Part shown: piece by piece, positions 34,303-43,818 of the stretch
Layout: every line of letters starts with the position of its first letter
Numbering within the stretch: position 1 is the stretch's first letter
Assembly (NCBI RefSeq): GCF_030272615.1
Contig: NC_081406.1
Coordinates: forward strand, 242,413,218-242,477,217
DNA: 64,000 nt
Direction: 5' to 3'
From: Cryptomeria japonica
Taxonomy: Eukaryota; Streptophyta; Pinopsida; Cupressales; Cupressaceae
Position numbers and translations under genes: made by a program
The notes under the pieces: generated by a model
The model's database searches: none
What the model was told of the DNA's origin: nothing
The model's input: only the letters and a program-made list of their open reading frames with translations

Positions 34303-35242
34303 TGACACTCATTGGATTCATATGTTGTCATTGATGGCAACAAGATTTTGTAGAAGGCATATATCGGCAGATATTGGTATTGGAGGCATATACTAGAAGA
34401 TACCAGCATTGGAGTAATTAGGGTCATAACCGGCACAGGCACCGGCACCGGCATCCAGCACTTCAGTGAAGCCGATATCAGTTTGGGATCCGAAAGGTTT
34501 TATTTGTAAAATCATTTTGTAATTATTGAATAGGGCCGACATTGAATATCTTTTATAATGTAAAGTAAGCGGACATAAGGCATATTGTTTGTAAAAGGTA
34601 TATAAGTCAATTTATTAGGTCATTGTGATATAGGTGTGTGTGTAGAACAATGTGAGGAAGAAAATGATGTGAAGGATATGTATGTAGATCATTTGTATGC
34701 GAAAGTAATATCATGCAATGATTAGTAGATGGTTTGTAAACCATTCTTAGAGAAAAGGGGATATCGATAAAAGGGTTTAGGGTTTATAAACCAGTACAAA
34801 ATAGAGCTATAGCCGAAACTCTTTTTGGCATTGCAGATGCATTTTGTGAGTTCACCATTACTATTTTATCTTAGCAGAAGCATGTAGTCAGTGAGACTCT
34901 TTTGTGTTGAGCAATGTGTTCTAGGCAGTGTGCTCCAGGAAGTGTGCCCTCCTACATGTGCATGCCCCCATACTATTTAATATCTTTCATATGGCAAGTG
35001 AATTAATATTGTGGGTCACAAATCCCACTGTGGTTTTTCCTCTTTGAGGTTTTCCACATATAAAATTTAGTGTGTTATGGTGTTCATTCATGTGGATGGT
35101 TTATTTACTTCATGTTATATGTTTCTTCATTTACCAGTTTATATGTTTATGTTATAATAAGTCAAAACATTATGTTACCGATAGAAAACTGATTCACCCC
35201 CCCCCCCCCTCTCAATGTTCTTGGATTCCTTCAATTCCAACA
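34303..35242 (+). repeat. 5' LTR of the 34303 element
   Basis: It begins TGACACTCATTGGATTC and ends TTCCAACA before the PBS. It shares the TTGTCATTGATG start, the CCACTGTGGTTTTTCC box (35022) and CTGATTCACCCC (35188) with the C2 LTR. A GGCACC triplicate lies at 34440-34455 and a run of about 13 C at 35199. Confidence 0.82.
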
Positions 35243-35243
35243 A

Positions 35244-35257
35244 TTGGTATCAAAGCC
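35244..35257 (+). other. primer-binding site of the 34303 element
   Basis: TTGGTATCAAAGCC resembles the methionine initiator tRNA type with one G-to-A change. Confidence 0.8.
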
Positions 35258-35315
35258 TGGTACCTCAGAGGAAGTTTAATAGCTTGAGGAAGATCCTGAA
35301 ACCGGAAGCATTGAA

Positions 35316-36290
35316 CATGGCTATGGCGAAGCAACTTGAGATGGCACTTGAGGATTATGATGTCGAAAGGTTGAAGAACTTAAACTTGCAAGATGAATTG
35401 AATTCTACTAATGAATTCATTCTTGTTCTGTAAGAAAGGTTATCATTAGCTCAAGCTAGGAGGAAGGAACTTTTGCAAAACCAGGATGATGAAGAGAAAA
35501 ATGCACTTAAGGAACAATGTCAGAAGCCGAGTCAACAAAACATGCTCATGAAGAATGAAATGCAAGACCTGACTATGAGGATGTCAAAAGATATTGAGGA
35601 TAGAAAGAAGGAAGAAAATATTGATGTATCTCTAAAGAACAAATCTGAAGAATGTGGCAGATTGGCTCATGAGAATGATATGTTGAGAACTGATTTGGTA
35701 CAATCCCGAAATAATGAACAAGAGTTGGAGAGACAAATCATAACTCTGAGAAATTATCTGACTACTACAAGTGAGTATAAAGAAAAATTCAGGATTAGTG
35801 TTGCACAGTGGGATGATTTTAGAGGACTTGGATTTGAACAAGGTGAAAGCTCTGATACTGCAAATAAAGATCAGACAACCAGTATGCAGAACTCATCGGA
35901 CCAAAGGAAACCGGTAAGGCAATCTAATGCTTACAAATTCAATGGTAGGTGCTTTATTTATAATAAATTTGGGCATATGGATAAACAATATATAAATAGA
36001 GCAAATCAAAACTACAATTCAGTTCCCAATCAATGCAAAAATTACAAGAAATATGGTCATAAGTTGGAAGATTGCAGAAAGAATATTAAGTGTCATGCAT
36101 GTGGAAAGTTTGGACATTGGCTAATCAATGCAAATCAAGTAATGACACTAGATATGGCAAATCAATTCAAAAGAACAATGTTACATGTTATGCATACAAT
36201 AAAATAGGTCATATTGCTAAGTACTACAGAAGAAAGACTAAATCAGTTAGCAGAAGGTAGATGAAATACAAAAAGATCACACCAAGAGAT
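35316..36290 (+). pseudogene. gag: coiled-coil gag with four degenerate zinc knuckles
   Basis: The start near 35316 (ATGGCTATGGCG) is about 60 bp past the PBS. A long Glu/Lys/Asn coiled coil (35325-35790), interrupted by a TAA at 35431, precedes a hydrophilic linker and four knuckle-like repeats near 35949, 36034, 36090 and 36186. In at least three the second or last cysteine is tyrosine (CFIYNKFGH, CKNYKKYGH, CYAYNKIGH, then KYYRR). Gag of this form would pack RNA, but zinc binding is largely lost. The family is copia-like. Confidence 0.8.
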
Positions 36291-36775
36291 GGGTTAGAAA
36301 GTCTGAAGAACCGAGTGGAGATGCAACTACACCGGTAACTGCACCAATAACTCTACCGGTAGAACAGAGCATTCCTGCACTGGCAGGAAATTCAACTTGT
36401 AACTGAGGAAGATGCCTTAGGGGTTGGAAAATTCATTGCAAATCTTGCATATTCCTCGGAAGACATCTAGAAAGAGATCTAGAAATTTTTGTTGATCGTT
36501 GATGGAGATTTATCCAGCATAAAACTGTGAAACCCACATTTGGTAGGGCGCACCGCTAAGCATTTATGATAGTGAAGAATAAGGGTTTACTCACTGATAA
36601 AAATGGAAAATGGACTCATTCTCACTCACCCAGCACTTGAGAAAACCAGAGCGAAGTAAAGGTGAATCATAGGTGATCAAAAGCGAGCAAAGGCATTCTA
36701 AAAGATTTCCAACAGTTATCTGAGAAGTAATCAAGATCTTTCAACCGACGATCGTTATCCAGGTATTTCTTTGAA
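36291..36775 (+). other. linker between gag and second ORF
   Basis: No gene recognised. It contains a broken Thr/Pro-rich frame continuing from gag (36300-36420) and 300 bp of plain sequence. Confidence 0.55.
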
Positions 36776-39566
36776 ATGGCATCCGGATCATCATCTGGTC
36801 CTACTTTCATTGTGAATTCCACTATTGCCAAGATTAAGAATAGGCTTAGACCTATTTTCAAGGAAGTTCCTCAAATAGCAAGGAAGGAAGACTCTTTTGG
36901 CATATTTTCAAGGGTTCCCGATGGTGTTGTATATGTGGAAGATGTAAGGGCCTATATTCACTACACTTTGGAGGATTTAGGCATTGAGGAAATCAAGGGA
37001 ATGTATCAATTTGTGATACTAGGTAGCTCTGGAACGATCATGCCGAAATATCAAATCATTGAAGACCTAGGGTTAACCGGAATCCTGTATATACCAGAAT
37101 TCAAGGACGAAATGATTAGATATGTTCTAAGAAGGGTCCATAATGAATTCATCTGGCTGGACAAGCCTCACATTATCACCAAAGAAGCAATTCAGGCGGT
37201 CACCGGCTTTCCCAAAGTCAGGCAGGAACCAGGGAAGAAGATCTCCAACACTGAGGTTGAAAAGCTCACCGACGCAACCCATGATGGAAGGTCGATGAGG
37301 ATAAGCACCATCAAAGATATAGATGTAAAATTTGCCGACATGATCATCGGCTACAAGGTAACACAATCAAGTCAATTGAACTCTGTTGCTAGTTTCTGTA
37401 TCCATGTTGCATATCAAATGATAAAGAATGATAAAAAGTATGATTTGTGTGAATGGTTAAGAAGTGAATTAATGATAAATCTTGGAAAAATCAAAGGTGT
37501 TAAGAAAGGAACATTCTAGTTTGGCAACCTTATTGTCTGTTTGATGTTGTATTTCATGAATGAGCTACCGGGTTTGGTAAAGAAATGATGGGCTCATGAC
37601 ATACCGATAGGCATGCAAATTAAAACTGCAATCACCAGTCTTGGCAGCAACATGGATGAGAAGTTATGGGGCTTCTTTAAATATTTCCAAGAGAACGTGA
37701 GACTGGGGGAGAGAATCTCCAAACACATTGTGGAGAAATACTCCACTGAAATCTGCTTCATGGTAAAAATAGATGAGACCCTCATGGAAGCAGTGGAACC
37801 TAGACAATATGGGTCATTGAATTGGGCTATGAAGTTGATGACAATGTTTTGGAACTATATGCAAAAATGATTATTGATGCTCCTTTAGATGATAAGGCTG
37901 AACACTTTGGTACTGTTGAGGAGAAGGCTCTTGAAGTTAAAATTGGTTTCAACAAGAAAAGGAGGGAAAAGAAAATAGATAAAATGTCTGCCTTCATTCA
38001 AAATGTAATTCACAAGATAGATACATAACTAGGTTCTGGATCTAAACCGGTAGATCAACTAGCAATGGAAGCTATAGCAACTAAGGTGAAAAGTGCTCTA
38101 GAGGTAAAGAGGCCAGAAAATTTCATATCTCCTATCACTTCTGACTCTAATACAGAGGATAATCAACCTCTTGCATTCAAAAGGGTACAGAGGAAGAAAG
38201 TTGACAAGCCTTCGATAGAGGAGAAGAAGGTGGAACCAAGGAGGAAGCTAGTAAGAAAGGTAACAACATCATCCACACCTCTGGCAAGGAAACCTACTCA
38301 AAAGAGGAAGCCAGCTCCATCCACTCCTGCAACCCCCTGCAAGAAGAAGAAAAGAGTGATGAAGCAACTGAATCCGGTAATATGACTTGTGTAGAGTTAA
38401 TAGATGAGGTAACTAAAGATAGATTTTTGAAGAATGTGTCAAATTTATATGAGCATTTAGATGACAATGAACAAAATGAAATAGAAGAAGCAATTTTGTT
38501 AAATTTAGACATATATAAGAAGGCTTTGGTAGATATTTTGAAGGAAATTCCTTTATCTTTGTATAATCAGTTGGATGCAACGAGATTAGATGCATTTAAG
38601 AGGGACAAAGAAATTAAAGAAGTTGAACTTTTGGGCATTTGTGGTTCTATAAATAATGAGGAAATGAAAAGATGTATAGAAGTTTCCAATAGAACAATCT
38701 TTAGTAGCAAACCCTGGTAAATAAGCTTAATGATGGATAGAGTCAATGAAATAATAAATGAGACCAGAGATGGTTGGGCTAAATTCTTCCAAAAGAATCT
38801 TGATTTCCTTACTTCTTAAGAAGAATTTTCTGAGGCAACATCTCCCACCATTTCAGATAGATCCAAGGGAAAAAGAATTTTGGGAAGCTCAGATCAAATT
38901 TTGAATGAACCGGTAGATAATAAGTGTACAGACTCCACCGGTAGATAAACCTAAAATTGATGAGAGTATATAGGCTAAATAGACAGAGACAACAATTGTA
39001 TAGTCTAAGAAAGGTAATATAGATAATGTACATGATATAGATAATATTGTGGATAATAATCCACCGACAGTAACAAATATTGCACCAAGTGGCAAAGCCA
39101 CCGGTGCAAAAGAGGATGAGATAAGGGATACACCAAGAGAGGATATGGAAAAGAAATAAAATGAAAAGGAGACTGATAAGACACCCAGTACCATACCGAC
39201 AATTGATTCCTCAACAAAACTTTTGGCAATTGACACTTCTCAAGTTGAGAAGAAATCCATCACAAAGATGAGTCCTACAGAGCTAATGATGATGGTTGCT
39301 CAAAAGCTAATGAAGGAGGGATTTGCAGACAAAGGAATAATAGATTAGTCAATAACAGTTTTGCACATATTGATTCCTGAATGTATGATTGAAAATGAAG
39401 CGAGCCCTTCCGGCAAGCTTAAGGTATTGACAAAGCACATCTCTAAAAACTTTCAATCATTATAGCAGATTTCCAATTGGAAAGGACTTGAAAGATTTAC
39501 ATTGGCTAAGAGAGTCACTTTTGACCAAATTATTGAGATAGAGAAAAGGAATATTGGAAGATTATT
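36776..39566 (+). pseudogene. long unrecognised ORF region of the 34303 element
   Basis: The start at 36776 (MASGSSSGP) opens 248 residues without stop, with IWLDKPHIITKEAIQAVTGFP at about 37150-37212. After a TAG at 37517 the frame continues with few lesions through LWGFFKYFQENVRLGERI (37660), a basic Lys/Pro-rich segment (38120-38380, CKKKKRV, likely nuclear localisation), an acidic helical part (38382-38720) and a degraded tail to RNIGRLL at 39566. About 900 residues in total. Similar ORFs occur in plant retroelements, but I know no assigned function and see no gag, pol or transposase catalytic motif. It could be an accessory or env-position protein. Confidence 0.6.
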
Positions 39567-39850
39567 GTAATGTCAAAATTTGTGGGTAGCTTAGCTCCAT
39601 TTTGTATTAAAAGAGAAAGATATTTGTCCCTATCGTGATCAAGAAGAGCGTTGAGGATTGTTGGGACTTGTGGGTCTTGTTGTGAGGCCTCAAATTCTTT
39701 GTGTGTTAAGTTGTGTTGGATTTATTCTATTGAAGGCATGTTTCTCATGTTTGTTGGTAATGTCACACCCCTTCGAGGTTGTGTATGTGAGTATGTTAAC
39801 ATGTCCATGTTCCAAGTTGGATTAAACAATGGGTCACTATTTGGATCCAT
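39567..39850 (-). pseudogene. gag: gypsy G0 gag N-terminal part
   Basis: From a start codon at 39850 (minus) the frame reads MDPNSDPLFNPTWNMDML and on to PTILNALLDHDRDKYLSLL and NGAKLPTNFDIT, with one stop near 39733. It is consistent with the N-terminal region of plant gypsy gag and lies upstream of the G0 gag core, which continues at 34302. Confidence 0.6.
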
Positions 39851-41631
39851 CTTACTTTTTGCCTTCTACGATCTTGTTGTGGGAATTAAGACCTATATGA
39901 AACTTGTGCAATGCAATACTTATGTCTAATGATGAATTACTAGGGATATAAATGAAAGACCTGACTTTAGGACTAGTTTTGAATGCAAACTAAAAATGAT
40001 GTGAGGACGCTCTACTGAGGATTTTAACGAGTTTATTGAGGATGTTGTTGTTGTAGTGTAATCCTTTCAAGCCTATGTTGAATGATTTCTTGTGCGGTTT
40101 CTCTCTCAATTTTGCGGGCTTTCCTAAATTCGACATTTATGACAAACTAAACTCCCATATACTAGGGAGCACTTGTTTTTAATTTCCAAACAAGGTTATC
40201 AAGATCGTCAAGGGATTCTTCTTGATTTTCATTTGACCCTAGATCATGTTGCACAAACAGGAAGAAACCATCAACTGGTAGACCCATGCTGAACCATGCT
40301 ATGATCGCCTCTTATGAGTATGCAAATAATGACGGACTATAAAGGATGTAAATGGAGACTATGCAAGGACTAAATGGATACTATACTTAGTGCAACTTTT
40401 ATATTTTTGGACTTGATGCTAAGTGTAAAATGAGGATTGTACAAGGACTTTTAGGACTCAATTCTAATATGAGAACTACGCAAGGATTTATATAAAGGAC
40501 TATGCAATATGTGGACATAAATAAGGACGTATATGAGGACTATGTAAGGACTATGCAATTTTATGAGACCTATAGACTCTAGACAAACTTATGATCGCAA
40601 AAGATAAGATGTTTCTATTTTTCAAAGTGGGGACCTTTTTTGTTTGATTGAATAAATTGTTGAGGTGAATTTGTTTGAGTGACAAATTTTCTAATTTTGA
40701 GAACATAGTTTATAGATGAGTATGGCCAAATGAATTTCATCTTGACACACTCTATGAATCAGAGTTATTCAAGGAGAAGAGCCTAGATTAGCCCCAAGAT
40801 CAAAACTAACTCTTATAGGTTCAAAACATGAGCAATACACAAAAAATCATAGCAAACATATACCTAAGCTGGAAAGTGGAAACCATTCAATGGGGCCTCT
40901 ATGAAATACCCAAGAAAAATAGACAGATAGAGAATCTAGCAGCATTGGCTCCACTCTACGACACACACTTCGTGGGCATGCCAGTTTCTCTTACCCTAAA
41001 TATCTAAAGATATTATCACTGGGGAATTTGTGTCTCATTAGGAAGGGTACATGAGAGGTATCTACAGCTACAGGGTACAATTCACATGCCCTAAACCATC
41101 AAACATAAGAATTTCTAGATACTAAATTGGTTTGTAGTGGGAAAATTTTCAAGATAATCAGGTGGTTATATGTGTGGTGGATAGCTCATTTAAGAGATAT
41201 ACTGGCATGTAGAAAAAAGGTTTGTACGCATCTGGCACACAAGCACCAAAGGATTTTGACTTTCGTCAAGACCACAAAGGTATTTGTATCTTGATACTGA
41301 GAGAAACCATTGGTATAACATAGAGGCACCAGTTGATTTATGGTTTTCACCAAAATCATGAATATTTATGTAGCTGATTGAAGGAGAGTACCACTTGAGT
41401 TTCCAGAACTAGTGGAGTCCCAAAAGGCAAACCCTATTTCTAAAAAGGAAAACTTTGAGCATTGTTAACACTTTTCTCTTGCACCCAAGTCCACAAAAGT
41501 CAGGGGATAGGATAGTTTGTGTTAATATTAGGACCACTCCAGACAGAGAGAAAGTGCTCAAAAGTTATTTCTCTTAAGATATTGCAATGTATGAGATAAG
41601 CTAATCATAAGCCAGATTCATGTCCAGTTTT

Positions 41632-41860
41632 AAGACCAAATTGAAGTGTGAGATTCGCATGTGCATGTCCATTTTAAGCACTAAAGAAAGTGTGAATTGC
41701 ATACATCTCCATTTTAATTATAGTGTTGAATTGTATCACATGTCAATTTTATAGCACTAAAACTAAGTGTGAATTTCATGCATGTCCATTTTAAGCACTA
41801 AAAGAAGTGTGAATTGCATGCATATCCATTTTAAGCACCAAAACTGAAGTGTAAATTAAA
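41632..41860 (-). repeat. G0 leader array, 39-40 bp units
   Basis: About five units of the type TTTAGTGCTTAAAATGGACA followed by TGCATGAAATTCACACTT (minus strand) lie in tandem. Confidence 0.78.
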
Positions 41861-42019
41861 ATCTAAGGGATCCTGCAATCACACATGTTAGCATTTTGGA
41901 GAAAAATATTAGATCGATCAAATCTTCCATGTTTTCCATGTCACGGGCTTCAAATAGAATATTAGTAACGCTAAAAGACCAAAACAGAAAGGAAAACCCA
42001 AAAATAAAGAACTTTCTAT

Positions 42020-42140
42020 TTTACCAAACTAATGTGAAATCATATCTAGACGAATGTGAAATGATGACTACAGTAATGTGAAATACTATTAGGACTTATT
42101 TGAAATTATGATAGAACGAATGTGAATTACTGACAACACT
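42020..42140 (-). repeat. G0 leader array, 21-24 bp units
   Basis: About five units carrying TTTCACATTCGTCTA-like cores on the minus strand. Confidence 0.65.
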
Positions 42141-42534
42141 AATGCGAAACAAAAAACCTACAAAATAAGAGAATTAGACCAGAATTAAAACAGAACAGAG
42201 AGCTAATACCTCAACTGCATTATTTGTATTGTTTTGTACTTATGAATATATCCTAAGACAATTTTTTGATAGCAATAAAAAGCGATTTCATAATCTTATT
42301 GTGTTTCTATCAATTCAGCTTTCAAGGTTTTTTGGAAAAAAATTGTTGTCTTTTATGTTCAGCGTTCCTTCTAGATCCTAAAGTTATGATTATCACTTTG
42401 CATGTCATAGGATTAGATGCATATTAAACAGCATATGAAAGTAATAATAAAAAATTCCAGAATTGTAAAACTAAATATGGATTAGAAGGAGAACAAGATC
42501 GCAAACACAAACAACAGAACCAAGTGATTGTAAA

Positions 42535-42690
42535 ACTACCCTACACGAATGTGAAATAATAAATGGATGAATGTGACATGGTTGAATGATGGATGCGAAA
42601 TTATAATTGATTGTATGTGAAATGGTAGATGAGCGTATGTGAAATGGTAGATGAGCGGATGTGAAATGTTGTATGGGCAAATGCAAAATG
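42535..42690 (-). repeat. G0 leader array, 22-bp units
   Basis: About seven units; two consecutive ones are identical (GTATGTGAAATGGTAGATGA plus GC on the plus strand, from 42616 and 42638). Confidence 0.85.
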
Positions 42691-42775
42691 ATTTGATGTG
42701 GCTATGAAAATCCATACAGAACCTGCAAAACACAAAAATTAGAAAAAGAAGATTAGTAGTTGTAAGATTCACATC

Positions 42776-42787
42776 AGGTTCACCAAA
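42776..42787 (-). other. primer-binding site of gypsy G0
   Basis: On the minus strand TTTGGTGAACCT follows the LTR end directly. The same word TTTGGTGAACC is the PBS of G2 at 47866. G1 uses a different PBS. Confidence 0.7.
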
Positions 42788-43818
42788 TGTGTTAGGGTAA
42801 AATTCATCATAGTTAACAAGAATAATAGGAAATCATGGATCCTATCTAATTAACGAATTCCAAAACATCAATGTAAGTATCCATGCATGACAATAAGGCT
42901 ATAAATGAAATCAATTAAAACTCCCTATTGCATAGATGCAAATCGCTTCTATTGTTCTTCTCTTCCTTGAGTAATGTTGGCTCTCAAATATTGTGTTGCT
43001 AAACTGCAAATGGCATAAAGATTCGAAGTTTGTGATTGTTTAAAATGGAGAATTGATGTTGAATTTATAATTTTTAGAAGAAGATTGATTAAGAGGTGGA
43101 ACTCAAGTGAGCTCACATGTTGATTGATAGTTGAACTAATTTGATTGGGAAGTGGAACTCAATTGATTGAATTGTTAAGTGAATAGATTGAATAGTTAAC
43201 TGAGTTAACTAGGAAGATGAGTGATTAAATGTATTGCTAGAAAAAGTTGATTTGGAGTTAGAAAAGGAGATTGGAGAGATAACTGAGTTAGTTGGTTAGT
43301 TAACTGAATTGATTGATCAATTATGATTTTAGCATGTACTGTAGGATTTTTACTTGAAATTCAATTTGATTTTCATGTGAATTGAACTTTATTTAGAAAT
43401 TCAATTTGATTTTCATTTAGATTTTTGAAAAGTGAAATTGAAATGCACATTTATGGAAGTTTACTAAAATTAGAATTTGGGAAAATTCAAATTTGAATTT
43501 GAAGAATGAATTATCTAATTAAATAATTTTAAAAAACAATTTAATTATTTAGAAATTGAATTTAATTAAATAATTAAGAGGTACAAAATCTTAATTAATT
43601 AAATAACAAATATTTAATTTATAATAAAGAGGAGGTTAGTGATTAAATGATTGGGATATATTTGGAAATTGAATAATTAGTAATATTGGAGAAATATGAT
43701 GATTAAATTAATTCAGAAGAATAAGATTAATTTAATTAATTAAAGAATTAAAGAATTATTTAACTAATAAGGTTGAATAATTAGTGTGCGATCGATGAGA
43801 CATTTTTAGGGGTCTACA
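42788..43818 (-). repeat. 5' LTR of gypsy G0
   Basis: On the minus strand it begins TGTAGACCCCTAAAAATGTC at 43818, is AT-rich for the next 300 bp as in the G1 LTR, and ends ...CTAACACA at 42788 before the PBS. The length is 1031 bp. The 3' LTR is not in the window, so the outer border rests on TG...CA and the PBS. Confidence 0.76.

Larger units (their letters stand above)
34303..39566 (+). mobile_element. retroelement without pol, copia-like LTR, nested in G0
   Basis: One LTR (34303-35242), a PBS, a coiled-coil and zinc-knuckle gag (35280-36260) and a long second ORF region (36776-39566) are visible, but no protease, integrase, RT or RNase H. No 3' LTR is present. GTAAT occurs at 34298-34302 and again at 39567-39571, just where G0 gag resumes. 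It may be a LARD-like non-autonomous element or one that lost its right end. Confidence 0.72.
39851..42775 (-). other. leader of gypsy G0 with repeat arrays
   Basis: On the minus strand this is the region between PBS and gag. A broken frame at 40330-39940 (GLPVDGFFLFVQHDLG, VEFRKARKIERETAQEII) may be leader or gag extension. GTGGAGCCAATG near 40945 is shared with the G1 leader. Arrays occur at 41632-41860, 42020-42140 and 42535-42690, and a weaker one at 40430-40570. Confidence 0.62.
5437..43818 (-). mobile_element. Ty3/gypsy element G0, host of two nested insertions
   Basis: Three minus-strand blocks form one element when the two insertions are removed: 43818-39567 (5' LTR, PBS, leader, gag N-terminus), 34302-33409 (gag core and knuckle) and 7438-5437 (G-patch, spacer, RT). 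The gene order and strand are consistent across all three. About 360 bp of gag seems missing at the 39567/34302 junction, and about 850 bp (rest of gag and protease) at the 33409/7438 junction, judged against G1. It is the oldest recognisable layer of the left two-thirds of the window. Its 3' half was lost or lies outside. Confidence 0.75.
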
